From: Streptomyces sp. NBC_00448
GTDB lineage: Bacteria > Actinomycetota > Actinomycetes > Streptomycetales > Streptomycetaceae
Direction of reading: 5' to 3'
Assembly (NCBI RefSeq): GCF_036014115.1
Contig: NZ_CP107913.1
Location: forward strand, 6,999,501 to 7,063,500
DNA: 64,000 nt
A program made the translations under genes and the position numbers. The notes below the pieces were generated by a model, which was not told where the DNA came from, searched no databases, and saw only the letters and a program-made list of their open reading frames with translations. Positions 20,009-27,871 of this stretch are shown piece after piece (position 1 is the stretch's first letter; every line of letters begins with the position of its first letter).

Positions 20009-21073
20009 ATGATTCCCCAGAAGAACGGCAACCGGTCGGCCCGCGGACGCGAGCGTGGCATCGGCGCTGGTGGCGGTGGCGGCGCCATCGGTGTCGGCGG
20101 CGGAGGGCGCGGCAGGGGGCGCGGCGGAAGGCGCGGGATGGCCGCCGCCGGCACGGCGCTGGCCCTGGCCGGTGCGCTCACCGCGTGCGGCGGTGGCGGC
20201 TCCTCGTCGCTGCCGTCCTCGCCCGGCGGCAAGTCCGGCGCCGGCAAGCCGTCGGCGTACACCCAGGCGCAGGTGGTCGCCGCCGCCCCGGTCGCGCCTG
20301 CCTCCGCGATCACCGCCGGCTCCTGGATGGCCAAGGTCAAGAAGCGCGGCACCCTGCTGGTCGGCGGCACCGACTCCTCCGCGATGTTCTCCCAACGCAA
20401 CCCCGTCAGTGGCCAGTTGGAGGGCTTCGACGCGGGCCTGTCGCAGATGCTGGCGAAGTACATCACCGGCAAGCCCGCCACGAAGCTCTCGCTGGTCACC
20501 GTGGACACCCGCGAGACGATGCTGCAGAACGGCACCGTGGACACCGTGTTCGCCACCTACACCATCACCCCGCAGCGCGCCCAGAAGGTCGCCTTCGCCG
20601 GGCCCTACTACGAGTCGGGCGACGCGATCCTGGTCAAGGCGGGCAACAGCACGATCACCAAGCCGGCCGACCTCAACGGCAAGACGGTCGCCACCGAGGG
20701 CAACTCCACCGCCGCGCTGGACCTGAAGAAGTTCGCCCCCAAGGCCAAGACGCTGCTCTTCCAGGAGGACGGCGAGTGCGTCGCCGCGGTCAAGCAGGGG
20801 CGCGCCGACGCCTACGTGCTGGACCAGGGCATCCTGCTCGGCGACGTGGTCAGCGACCCCCAACTGAAGGTCGTCGGGCAGCCGTTCACCCAGGAGCCGT
20901 ACGGCATCGGGCTGCCGAAGGCCGACCCGGAGGCGAAGGCGTTCGTCAACGCGTGGCTCAAGACCATCTACGCGGACGGCGAGTGGGCCAAGCTGTGGAA
21001 GGCCACCGTCGGCACCAAGATCGCCGGTTCACCGCCCGCGCCGCCCACCATCGGCTCCGCCGACGGGTCCTGA
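20009..21073 (+). CDS. Amino-acid ABC transporter substrate-binding lipoprotein (GluB type)
   Basis: A 354-residue family-3 solute-binding protein. The SBP_bac_3 domain begins KVKKRGTLLVGGTDSSAMF and includes GFDAGLSQMLAKYI, NGTVDTVFATYTITPQRAQK and GKTVATEGNSTAALDL. It is lipidated at C60 in LTAC. Unusual is the 43-residue n-region rich in Gly and Arg with an RR pair (R41-R42) just before the hydrophobic core AAAGTALALAGAL, resembling a Tat-type signal. The start is supported by GAAGGAG 4 nt before the ATG; ATG 20138 would give a normal short signal but has no good site. Ligand is probably glutamate, glutamine or aspartate. Confidence 0.9.
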   Translation: MIPQKNGNRSARGRERGIGAGGGGGAIGVGGGGRGRGRGGRRGMAAAGTALALAGALTACGGGGSSSLPSSPGGKSGAGKPSAYTQAQVVAAAPVAPASAITAGSWMAKVKKRGTLLVGGTDSSAMFSQRNPVSGQLEGFDAGLSQMLAKYITGKPATKLSLVTVDTRETMLQNGTVDTVFATYTITPQRAQKVAFAGPYYESGDAILVKAGNSTITKPADLNGKTVATEGNSTAALDLKKFAPKAKTLLFQEDGECVAAVKQGRADAYVLDQGILLGDVVSDPQLKVVGQPFTQEPYGIGLPKADPEAKAFVNAWLKTIYADGEWAKLWKATVGTKIAGSPPAPPTIGSADGS

Positions 21074-21082
21074 CGAGGCGTC

Positions 21083-21727
21083 ATGCATGAGGTCCTCCAC
21101 CACCTCGGCTACCTCGCCGGCGGGCTCGGCACCACCCTGGAGCTGTCCCTGCTCGGCTTCGCCGGCGCCGTCGTCCTCGGCACGCTGCTGACGGTGATGC
21201 GGGTCAGCCCGATCCTCCCGCTGCGGGTGCTCGGCACCCTCTACGTCGAGGTGTTCCGCAACGTGCCGCTGCTGGCGTTCCTGGTGCTGTTCGTCTTCGG
21301 CCTGCCCGACGCCGGCATCACCTACTCACTGTTCACCTCCGAGGCGATCTGCCTGGCGCTGTACTTCGCCGGGTACGTCTGCGAGGCGGTGCGGGCGGGG
21401 ATCAACGCGGTCCCGGTCGGGCAGGCCGAGGCGGCCCGCGCGATCGGCATGACCTTCGGCCAGTCGCTGGCCCTGGTGATCCTCCCGCAGGCGTTCCGCA
21501 CCATGGTCCAACCGCTCGCCAACGTGTTCATCGGGGTGGTGCTCTCCTCGTCGCTGGGCGCGGCGGTCGGCGTCAGCGAACTCATCGGCCGCACCCAGTG
21601 GTTGGACCTGCAGTACGACGAGCCGGTGCCCACGTTCCTGCTCGCCACGGTCGGCTACGTGCTGATCACCCTCGCGGTCGGGCTGCTCGCCGGGCGGCTC
21701 CAGAAGCGGATGGCGGTGCGCAGATGA
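21083..21727 (+). CDS. Amino-acid ABC transporter permease (GluC type)
   Basis: A 214-residue permease with about five membrane helices, starting GGLGTTLELSLLGFAGAVVLG. The HisM/GlnP signature YVEVFRNVPLLAFLVLFVF and the EAA loop GQAEAARAIGMTFGQSLALV place it in the polar amino-acid family. It starts 9 nt after the binding-protein gene and overlaps the next permease by four bases (ATGA). With the downstream gene it forms the heterodimeric channel. Length is normal for the family. Confidence 0.92.
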   Translation: MHEVLHHLGYLAGGLGTTLELSLLGFAGAVVLGTLLTVMRVSPILPLRVLGTLYVEVFRNVPLLAFLVLFVFGLPDAGITYSLFTSEAICLALYFAGYVCEAVRAGINAVPVGQAEAARAIGMTFGQSLALVILPQAFRTMVQPLANVFIGVVLSSSLGAAVGVSELIGRTQWLDLQYDEPVPTFLLATVGYVLITLAVGLLAGRLQKRMAVRR

Positions 21728-22614
21728 CCGGACCGAACCGCGTGCTCTTCGACGCGCCCGGCCCGCGGGCCCGGCGCCGGATACGCCTCGCCACCGCGCT
21801 GTCCGTACTGGTCATCGCGGGCCTGATCGCCCTGGGCGTCCACCAGCTCGCGCGGCACGGCCAGCTCGACCACGCCCGATGGCAGCCGTTCGGGCAGTGG
21901 CCCTACCAGCGGTTCCTGCTGCAGGGCCTGGTGCGGACCCTCAAGGCAGCCGGGATGGCCGCGCTGCTCGCGCTGCCGGCCGGCGCGCTGCTCGCGCTCG
22001 GCCGGCTCTCGCCGCACCGGGTGCTGCGGCTGGCGGCCGGCGGCTTCGTCGAACTCTTCCGCTCGGTGCCGCTGCTGCTGGTGCTGTACGTCTTCCTGAT
22101 GGGCATCCCGCGCGCCGGCTACACCTTCCCGGTCTTCTGGGAGCTGGTCATCCCGGTGGTGCTGTGCACGTCCGCGCTGCTCGCCGAGATCTTCCGGGCC
22201 GGCGTACTCGCCCTGGACCGCGGCCAGTCCGAGGCCGGCTACGCCCTCGGGATGCGGCGCCGCCAGGTGATGTGGCTGGTGGTGCTGCCGCAGGCGGTCC
22301 GGCTCGTGGTGCCCACGCTGGTCTCCCAACTGGTCAGCCTGCTCAAGGACACCACCCTCGGCTACGTCGTCAGCTACCCCGAACTCCTCAACCAGGGAAA
22401 GGTGCTGGGCTCCTACACGCACGACTTCCTGCAGAGCTACCTCAGCGTCACCGCGATCTACATCGTGGTCAACGCCGTGCTCTCCCAGCTCGCGGAGGCG
22501 CTGGAGCGCCGCGGCAAGCGCCGCCCGAAGGCGGGCGCCGCCGGCACCGGACCGGGACTGCCCGGGCCGCGGACGCCCGAGAGCGTCGGCGTGGAGGCGC
22601 TGCGCACGACGTAG
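21724..22614 (+). CDS. Amino-acid ABC transporter permease (GluD type)
   Basis: A 296-residue permease. An N-terminal Arg-rich stretch is followed by the membrane segment LATALSVLVIAGLIALGVHQ and then the core, with FVELFRSVPLLLVLYVFLMG and the EAA loop GQSEAGYALGMRRRQVMWLV. LVSLLKDTTLGYVVSYPELL is characteristic of GluD-like permeases. The start codon overlaps the gluC-type stop (ATGA). The C-terminus has about 35 basic, Pro/Gly-rich residues. It ends 33 bp from the convergent cysteine desulfurase gene. Confidence 0.92.
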   Translation: MTGPNRVLFDAPGPRARRRIRLATALSVLVIAGLIALGVHQLARHGQLDHARWQPFGQWPYQRFLLQGLVRTLKAAGMAALLALPAGALLALGRLSPHRVLRLAAGGFVELFRSVPLLLVLYVFLMGIPRAGYTFPVFWELVIPVVLCTSALLAEIFRAGVLALDRGQSEAGYALGMRRRQVMWLVVLPQAVRLVVPTLVSQLVSLLKDTTLGYVVSYPELLNQGKVLGSYTHDFLQSYLSVTAIYIVVNAVLSQLAEALERRGKRRPKAGAAGTGPGLPGPRTPESVGVEALRTT

Positions 22615-22647
22615 TGGCCGGGTGCGCGTGCCGCTGTACGGCGTCAG

Positions 22648-23820
22648 TCAGGCGCGGCCGGCGGCGCGGGCGCGTTCCACCGCGCCGCCGATGGCGCCGG
22701 TGAGCGCGGCCACCTCGTCGGCGGTGGAGGTGTGCCCGAGGGAGAAGCGCAGCGTGCCGCGGGCATCGGCCGCCGAACGGCCCATGGCGAGCAGCACATG
22801 GCTCGGCTGGGCCACACCCGCGGTGCACGCGGAACCGGTGGAGCAGGCGATGCCCTGGGCGTCGAGGAGCAGCAGCAGCGCGTCGCCCTCGCAGCCGGGG
22901 AACGTGAAGTGGGCGTTGCCGGCGAGCCGTCCGTCGGGGGAGGGGTCGCCGTTGAGCACCGCGTCGGGTACGGCCGCGCGGACGCCGCGCACCAACTCGT
23001 CGCGCAGCGCGCCGACATGGCCGACGAACTCCGCGCGCCGCTCGGCCGCCAGCGTGCCCGCCGCGGCGAACGCGGCGATCGCGGGCACGTCGAGGGTGCC
23101 GGACCGGCTGCGCTCCTGCCCGCCGCCGTGCAGCAGCGGTACGGGCGTGTCCTCGCGCCGCAGCAGCAGCGCGCCGACGCCGTACGGGCCGCCCACCTTG
23201 TGCCCGGTGACGGTCATCGCGTCCAGGCCGCTGGCGGCGAAGTCGAGGTCGAGCTGGCCGAACGCCTGCACCGCGTCGGAGTGCATCGGCACCCCGAACT
23301 CGCGGGCGACCTCGGCGAGTTCGGGCACCGGCAGGATGGTGCCGACCTCGTTGTTCGCCCACATCGCGGTGACCAGCGCCACATCGTCGGGACCCGCGCC
23401 CCGCTCCAGCGCGGCCCGCAGCGCCTCCGGGCGCACCCGGCCGTGTCCGTCGACCGCCAGCCACTCCACGACGGCGCCCTCGTGGTCGGCGAGCCAGTAC
23501 ACCGCGTCGAGCACCGCGTGGTGCTCCACCGGGCTCGCCAGCACCCGCACCCGCCGCGCGTCCTCCGCCCGGCGGGACCAGAACAGGCCCTTCACGGCGA
23601 GGTTGTCCGATTCCGTGCCCCCGGCGGTGAACACCACCTCGCTCGGCCGCGCCCCGAGCGCCGCGGCCAGCGCTTCCCGGGACTCCTCGACGGTACGGCG
23701 GGCCTGACGGCCGGCTGCGTGCAGTGCGGACGCGTTGCCGGTCACCGTCAGGTGCGCGGTCATCGCCCGGACCGCCTCCGGGAGCATCGGCGTCGTGGCG
23801 GCGTGATCGAGGTAGGCCAT
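22648..23820 (-). CDS. Cysteine desulfurase (IscS/NifS family)
   Basis: A 390-residue PLP enzyme taking sulfur from cysteine. Visible are MAYLDHAATTPMLPEAVRAM, the PLP-lysine motif TGHKVGGPYGVGALL and the catalytic-cysteine loop IACSTGSACTAGVAQPSHVL. The compact loop resembles the tRNA-thiolation/IscS group. Chromosomal closeness to mnmA (26687) is conserved in Streptomyces as I recall it, so supplying sulfur for 2-thiouridine in tRNA is the likely job; Fe-S cluster assembly usually uses the separate suf locus. TAGAAT 9 nt upstream of the ATG gives a short or absent leader. Confidence 0.93.
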   Translation of the reverse strand: MAYLDHAATTPMLPEAVRAMTAHLTVTGNASALHAAGRQARRTVEESREALAAALGARPSEVVFTAGGTESDNLAVKGLFWSRRAEDARRVRVLASPVEHHAVLDAVYWLADHEGAVVEWLAVDGHGRVRPEALRAALERGAGPDDVALVTAMWANNEVGTILPVPELAEVAREFGVPMHSDAVQAFGQLDLDFAASGLDAMTVTGHKVGGPYGVGALLLRREDTPVPLLHGGGQERSRSGTLDVPAIAAFAAAGTLAAERRAEFVGHVGALRDELVRGVRAAVPDAVLNGDPSPDGRLAGNAHFTFPGCEGDALLLLLDAQGIACSTGSACTAGVAQPSHVLLAMGRSAADARGTLRFSLGHTSTADEVAALTGAIGGAVERARAAGRA

Positions 23821-23829
23821 GGTCCCCCG

Positions 23830-23835
23830 ATTCTA
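23830..23835 (-). promoter_or_regulatory. -10 hexamer of the cysteine desulfurase gene
   Basis: TAGAAT on the minus strand, a consensus streptomycete -10, lies 9 nt before the ATG at 23820. No convincing -35 is seen. GGGGGA between it and the ATG may serve as a weak ribosome site. Confidence 0.45.
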
Positions 23836-23895
23836 AGGGTGTCCCCGACCCGCCCGGCTGCCCCGTCCTGTCGGTCCAGGGACCACCTCCCGGTG

Positions 23896-24065
23896 GGGGC
23901 TTGCCGCGCAGTTCCCCGCGCCCCTGGATGCGCCCGGGTTCCTCCGGGGCAAGCACGCGGGAAGCCGCACTTGCTCAGGGGCGCGTGAGGGCACCTCCCA
24001 GGCGGAGCTCTGGGGGGAGAACGGCGCGACAAGCCACCCACCGACCGCAAGGTCCCGTGCATCAC
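23896..24065. repeat. Paired inverted dispersed repeat, copy B
   Basis: The 269-bp gap between the cysteine desulfurase start and the thioesterase stop holds two inverted copies of one motif: CTTGCCGCGCAGTTCCCC near 23900 and the complement GGGGAGAACGGCGCGACAAG near 24015-24034. The right copy (23990-24065) matches 10914-10985 near the DUF885 gene. This can fold into a large hairpin and probably terminates or processes the thioesterase transcript. Confidence 0.65.
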
Positions 24066-24089
24066 AGACGGGGCAGCCGGGTGGGTCCG

Positions 24090-24950
24090 TTACCCCCGGG
24101 GGGCCCGCGCGAGTTGGCGGGACTGGGCGACGAGGCGGTCCGCGCTGTCCCAGACCTCCGCGTCCTCCTCCAGCAATCCCCCCGCGAGGTTGCGCGTGGT
24201 GAGAGAGATCCGCACCGGCCCGGGCGCGGGCCGGCACCGTACGTGCACGGTGAGCTCCAGCGTCGGCGTCCACCCCTTGAGCCCGAGGTCGAACGCGGTC
24301 GGCGGGAGCGCGTCGACCGCGAGCAGCAGCGACAGCGGATCGTGGTCGCGCCCGTCCGCCAGCCCGAGCCACCCGCGGATGGCGCCGACCCCGGAGGGCG
24401 CCCCGATTGCCCACCCGGCGGTCGCCGGGTCGAGCCGTACGTCCAGCCGGTCCATGATCGCGGTGGACCCGACGAACGGCGCGTTCTCCGGGGCGCTCTC
24501 CGTGCCCACGCACGCGTCGTACCCGGGCATCTCCGGCGGCCGCGCCGAGGTCCGCACCTCGTCCGTCAGCGCGTCGAGGTCGCCGTAGGCGGTCAGCACC
24601 CGCAGCCGCTCCACCTCGTCGCCGTGCTCGTCGTACTGGAAGACCGACGCCTGCCCAGTGGACATGCTCCGCCCGGCCCGGGCCGTCTGCGTCCGGACCA
24701 CCGCGGGGCCGGGCTGCGCCGAGGTCAGATAGTGCGCGGTGATCGTCAGCGGGTCCGGGTGGGGCAGCTCCTCGCGCAGCGCGCGGGCGGCCACCGCGAG
24801 CAGGTACCCGCCGTTGATCGCCGAGACGATCGTCCACCCCTCGGACAGCTCCGCGTCGTACGTCCCGGGCTCGCCCGCCCGGGCCCGGACCGAGGTGTCC
24901 CGGTCGAACTCGCTGTCGCCGATGGCCGCGGGGGCCGTGCTCTGTGCCAT
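24090..24950 (-). CDS. Acyl-CoA thioesterase family protein (TesB-like double hotdog)
   Basis: A 286-residue protein with two hotdog halves: the first contains GWTIVSAINGGYLLAVAARA, and the second begins near MDRLDVRLDPATAGWAIG and includes WTPTLELTVHVRCRP. This is the thioesterase-like superfamily of actinobacteria, which hydrolyses acyl-CoA thioesters. The start MAQSTAPAAIG is favoured by TAACAT 5 nt upstream; the longer in-frame extension is Arg-rich and non-coding in character. Two inverted repeats lie at the promoter (24949-24972 and 25004-25019), the latter TetR-like, fitting control by an acyl-CoA-responsive repressor encoded elsewhere. Confidence 0.8.
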   Translation of the reverse strand: MAQSTAPAAIGDSEFDRDTSVRARAGEPGTYDAELSEGWTIVSAINGGYLLAVAARALREELPHPDPLTITAHYLTSAQPGPAVVRTQTARAGRSMSTGQASVFQYDEHGDEVERLRVLTAYGDLDALTDEVRTSARPPEMPGYDACVGTESAPENAPFVGSTAIMDRLDVRLDPATAGWAIGAPSGVGAIRGWLGLADGRDHDPLSLLLAVDALPPTAFDLGLKGWTPTLELTVHVRCRPAPGPVRISLTTRNLAGGLLEEDAEVWDSADRLVAQSRQLARAPRG

Positions 24951-24972
24951 ACCGCATGTTACCCAGCGGTAT
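24949..24972. promoter_or_regulatory. Inverted repeat flanking the thioesterase -10
   Basis: Seven-bp arms ATACCGC (24949-24955) and GCGGTAT (24966-24972) surround a 10-nt spacer that contains TAACAT, the minus-strand -10 (24956-24961). One arm touches the start codon at 24950. A protein bound here would block transcription start. Confidence 0.45.
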
Positions 24973-25003
24973 GGCCGGCCCGTCCAGTCCTCCCGGGCAA
25001 AAA

Positions 25004-25019
25004 CTGAGCGAGCGCTTAG
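25004..25019. promoter_or_regulatory. TetR-type operator-like palindrome
   Basis: A 16-bp imperfect palindrome, CTGAGCG-AG-CGCTTAG, with 6 of 7 arm pairs matching, 54 nt upstream of the thioesterase start. Sites of the form T-N-AGCG-N2-CGCT-N-A are common before actinobacterial fatty-acid and acyl-CoA genes under TetR regulators, which is general knowledge. The regulator itself is not in the window. Confidence 0.5.
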
Positions 25020-25069
25020 GGTTCGGGGGCGTGGGGGAGCGGGCTCGCGGCGCCGTCTCCTGTGGTGCC

Positions 25070-25155
25070 GTCGGTCGACGGTCCCCCGCATCGCCTCCCT
25101 CCTCCGCCTTGGACGCGAAGCCGGAAGCCGCGTGGCGCCGCCCCTTGATCCACTC
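25070..25155. repeat. Degenerate relative of the MITE-like repeat
   Basis: It shares TCGGTCG, CTCCCTCCTCCGCCTT and CCGC-x-CCTT-x-ATCCAC, in order, with the right half of the repeat at 32761-32926. The terminal inverted repeat is lost. It ends at the stop codon of the SDR gene. Confidence 0.55.
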
Positions 25156-25159
25156 CCCA

Positions 25160-26059
25160 CTACCCCCCAGATTGTTGGCGGCCGGCCCCGGCCGCAGCGC
25201 TGCCGCCGCCCACGCGGGTGAGCCGTTCGGTGATCTCGGCGAGCCGGGCGCGTGCCGCCGGGTCGTACGCCCTGTCGTGCGCCCGCGCGTCGGTGAACCG
25301 GTCGAAGTAGCGGCCGGTGACGCCGGCCAAGGCCGGGTCGGCGATCAGCCGGACCGTCGGCGCGACCCCTTCGGCGGTGCCGACGACCGGCGTGAAGCCG
25401 TACTCGCGCACGCCCGGGGTGTCCATGAGGTGGGCCGGATGTACGGCGTTCACCGTGATCCCGCGGTCGGCGAACTCCTCGGCCAGGTCGAAGGTGGACA
25501 TGATCATCGCGAGTTTGCTCCGGCAGTACGCGTCGAGCCCCTCGTAGCCGCGCTCCAGCATGACGTCGTCGAAGTCGACGGGTGTCTGGCCGATCGAGGC
25601 GACGTTGACGACGCGCGCGGGCGCCGAGGCGGTGAGCAGCGGCAGCAGCGCGCGGATCAGCGCGTAGGGCGCCAGGTGGTTCACGGCGAACCGCAGTTCG
25701 TGGCCCTGGCGGCTCACGTCGCGCCGGGCCGGCTCGCTGCCGCCCCCGGCCGCGGCGTTGTTGACCAGCACGTCGAGGCGGGGTTCCGCGTCGATGACGC
25801 GGGCGGCCATCTCCCGCACCTGGTCGAGGTCCGCCAGGTCGGCGAGGTAGCCGCGCGCGGCCGCGCCCGGAGCGGCGGCGCGGACGGCCTCGACCGCCTC
25901 CTGGAGCCGCCCGGGGTCGCGGCCGTGCAGCAGGAGGGTCGCGCCGTCGCCGGCGAGATGGCGGGCGAGGTCCCAGCCCATGCCCTGGGTGGCGCCGGTG
26001 ACGAGGACCACCTTGCCGTGCAGGGGGCGCGGGTCCGTGTGTGCGACCGGGGTACTCAT
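25160..26059 (-). CDS. Short-chain dehydrogenase/reductase
   Basis: A 299-residue SDR. The cofactor motif is TGATQGMG (T-G-x3-G-x-G) near residue 19, NNAAAGGG is the NNAG-type motif, and the catalytic set is S in VNVASIG and Y-x3-K in YCRSKLAM. It resembles the longer retinol-dehydrogenase-like SDRs. The tail is Gly/Ala-rich. It is divergent from a MarR regulator over a 72-bp gap with a palindrome (26067-26090), so it is probably the regulator's target. The start at MSTPVAHTD precedes the SDR fold by about 10 residues; an upstream in-frame ATG would fall inside the operator. Confidence 0.85.
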   Translation of the reverse strand: MSTPVAHTDPRPLHGKVVLVTGATQGMGWDLARHLAGDGATLLLHGRDPGRLQEAVEAVRAAAPGAAARGYLADLADLDQVREMAARVIDAEPRLDVLVNNAAAGGGSEPARRDVSRQGHELRFAVNHLAPYALIRALLPLLTASAPARVVNVASIGQTPVDFDDVMLERGYEGLDAYCRSKLAMIMSTFDLAEEFADRGITVNAVHPAHLMDTPGVREYGFTPVVGTAEGVAPTVRLIADPALAGVTGRYFDRFTDARAHDRAYDPAARARLAEITERLTRVGGGSAAAGAGRQQSGG

Positions 26060-26066
26060 GCCCTGA

Positions 26067-26090
26067 GATATATCAAGGCATTGATACATC
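26067..26090. promoter_or_regulatory. Probable MarR operator between SDR and MarR genes
   Basis: A 24-bp imperfect palindrome with half-sites GATATATCAAGG and CATTGATACATC, matching at 10 of 12 pairs, with TATCAA/TTGATA as the perfect core. It is AT-rich and lies 7 nt from the SDR start and 41 nt from the MarR start, suited to control both. Confidence 0.65.
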
Positions 26091-26118
26091 TTCAAGTCTT
26101 GTCATCAGTTCACATCTG

Positions 26119-26124
26119 TACGAT
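26119..26124 (+). promoter_or_regulatory. -10 hexamer of the MarR gene
   Basis: TACGAT ends 7 nt before ATG 26132 with no other spacing for a leader, indicating a leaderless transcript. This decides ATG 26132 over the in-frame ATG at 26123, which lies inside the hexamer. Confidence 0.4.
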
Positions 26125-26131
26125 GGGTGGT

Positions 26132-26599
26132 ATGGGACTGCCAGAAGGCGAGCGGCTCGGGCTGGACATCAAGCGCGCGGAGCAGGTCCTGATGGCCGCG
26201 AAGGGCGCCGCCCTGAAGCCGCTCGACCTCACCGTCGCGCAGTACGCCGCGCTGTTCGCCCTCTCGGGCAGCCCCGGTATCTCAGGCGCCGCGCTGGCTC
26301 GGGCCTGCCTGGTCACACCGCAGGCCATGACCGCCGTCCTGAAGACCCTCGAAGAGCGGGGGTTGGTGACCAGAACGGCGCACCCTTGGCACCAGAAGGT
26401 GCTGGAGACCCGCCTCACCGACGAGGGAGCGGCGCTTCTCGACCGTGCCGACCAGCGGGCCGTACGTATCGAGCGCCGGATGTCCGACGCGCTCACGCCC
26501 CAGGAGCGCGCCGCGCTCAAGGACCTGCTCGGCCGCTGTGTCGGCGCGTTGCACGACGACCGGGACGGCGGCGAGGCGGGCCGGGACGGCGCGGGCTGA
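26132..26599 (+). CDS. MarR-family transcriptional regulator
   Basis: A 155-residue winged-helix protein. The DNA-reading segment is SGAALARACLVTPQAMTAVL (about residues 51-70), and the wing is TRTAHPWHQKVLETRLTDEG (about residues 83-102). It is typical in size. It is divergent from the SDR gene and the shared palindrome at 26067-26090 suggests autoregulation and control of the SDR. The ligand is not predictable. The C-terminal eight residues are Gly/Arg/Ala-rich and unconserved. It is followed by mnmA on the same strand after 87 bp, but mnmA appears to have its own leaderless promoter. Confidence 0.87.
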   Translation: MGLPEGERLGLDIKRAEQVLMAAKGAALKPLDLTVAQYAALFALSGSPGISGAALARACLVTPQAMTAVLKTLEERGLVTRTAHPWHQKVLETRLTDEGAALLDRADQRAVRIERRMSDALTPQERAALKDLLGRCVGALHDDRDGGEAGRDGAG

Positions 26600-26674
26600 G
26601 CCCGGCCGGGCGCCGGCGAGCGCCGGCCGAGCGCGCGCCGGAAAAGGGCGGGCGGGCGGGGGAGGGCGGGCCGT

Positions 26675-26680
26675 TACCCT
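26675..26680 (+). promoter_or_regulatory. -10 hexamer of mnmA
   Basis: TACCCT ends 6 nt before the GTG at 26687, consistent with a leaderless mRNA. The sequence upstream is G-rich with no clear -35. Confidence 0.35.
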
Positions 26681-26686
26681 GGTCGG

Positions 26687-27871
26687 GTGACCGATTTCCC
26701 GACTGAGCCCCCGCGACAGCGGCTCCGCGTGCTGGCAGCCATGAGCGGCGGCGTCGACTCCGCGGTCGCGGCCGCCCGGGCCGCCGAGGCGGGCCACGAC
26801 GTGACCGGGGTGCACCTCGCCCTGTCCGCGAACCCGCAGAGCTTCCGTACCGGTGCCCGCGGCTGCTGCACGCTGGAGGACTCCCGGGACGCCCGGCGCG
26901 CCGCCGACGTGATCGGCATCCCCTTCTACGTATGGGACCTCGCCGACCGCTTCCGCGAGGACGTGGTGGACGACTTCGTCGCCGAGTACGCGGCCGGCCG
27001 CACTCCCAACCCGTGCCTGCGCTGCAACGAGAAGATCAAGTTCGCCGCGCTCCTCGACAAGGCCCTCGCCCTCGGCTTCGACGCGGTCTGCACCGGCCAC
27101 TACGCCGCCGTGCGCACCGCCCCCGACGGCAGCCGCGAACTGCACCGCTCCGGCGACGTCGCCAAGGACCAGAGCTACGTCCTCGGCGTCCTGGACCAGC
27201 GGCAGCTCGCCCACGCGATGTTCCCGCTCGGCGACACCGCGGCCACCAAGGACGAGATCCGCGCCGAGGCCGAGCGCCGCGGCCTCACGGTGGCCCGCAA
27301 GCCCGACAGCCACGACATCTGCTTCATCGCCGACGGCGACACCCAGGGCTTCCTCGCCCAGCGGCTCGGCACCCGCGAGGGTGAGATCGTCGACGAGAGC
27401 GGCGCGGTGGTCGGCACCCACACCGGCGCGTACGGCTTCACCGTCGGCCAGCGCAAGGGCCTGCGGCTCGGCGTCCCCGCCGACGACGGCAAGCCGCGCT
27501 ACGTCCTGGACATCTCGCCGGTGGACAACACCGTCACCGTCGGCCCCGCCGAGGCGCTCGACGTGACCGCGCTCACCGCGATCCGCCCGCGCTGGTGCGG
27601 CACCCCGCCGACCGGCCGGGCCGCGTACACCGCGCAGTTGCGCGCCCACGGCGAGGAGGTGACCGCCACCGCCGAACTCCTCGACGGCACCCTGCACGTC
27701 ACCTTCGCCCAGTCGATGCGCGGCATCGCCCCGGGTCAGGCGGTCGTGCTCTACGACGGCACCCGCGTCGTCGGCTCGGCGACGATCGCCACCACCGACC
27801 GCGACCGGGATCGCGACCGGGATCGTGGCCGGAACCGGCCCACCCCGGCCGCCGCCGGACGCACCGCATGA
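26687..27871 (+). CDS. mnmA: tRNA-specific 2-thiouridylase
   Basis: A 394-residue enzyme that adds sulfur at C2 of the wobble uridine in Lys, Glu and Gln tRNAs. The PP-loop is SGGVDS (about residues 19-24), the first catalytic cysteine is in NPCLRCNEKIKF and the persulfide cysteine in HDICFIADGD. The C-terminal beta-barrel is present. An unconserved tail of alternating Asp-Arg pairs (TTDRDRDRDRDRGR) ends the protein; at DNA level it is a short tandem repeat of gaccgggatc type. Sulfur probably comes from the cysteine desulfurase at 22648. It overlaps the next gene by four bases (ATGA). Confidence 0.95.
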   Translation: MTDFPTEPPRQRLRVLAAMSGGVDSAVAAARAAEAGHDVTGVHLALSANPQSFRTGARGCCTLEDSRDARRAADVIGIPFYVWDLADRFREDVVDDFVAEYAAGRTPNPCLRCNEKIKFAALLDKALALGFDAVCTGHYAAVRTAPDGSRELHRSGDVAKDQSYVLGVLDQRQLAHAMFPLGDTAATKDEIRAEAERRGLTVARKPDSHDICFIADGDTQGFLAQRLGTREGEIVDESGAVVGTHTGAYGFTVGQRKGLRLGVPADDGKPRYVLDISPVDNTVTVGPAEALDVTALTAIRPRWCGTPPTGRAAYTAQLRAHGEEVTATAELLDGTLHVTFAQSMRGIAPGQAVVLYDGTRVVGSATIATTDRDRDRDRDRGRNRPTPAAAGRTA

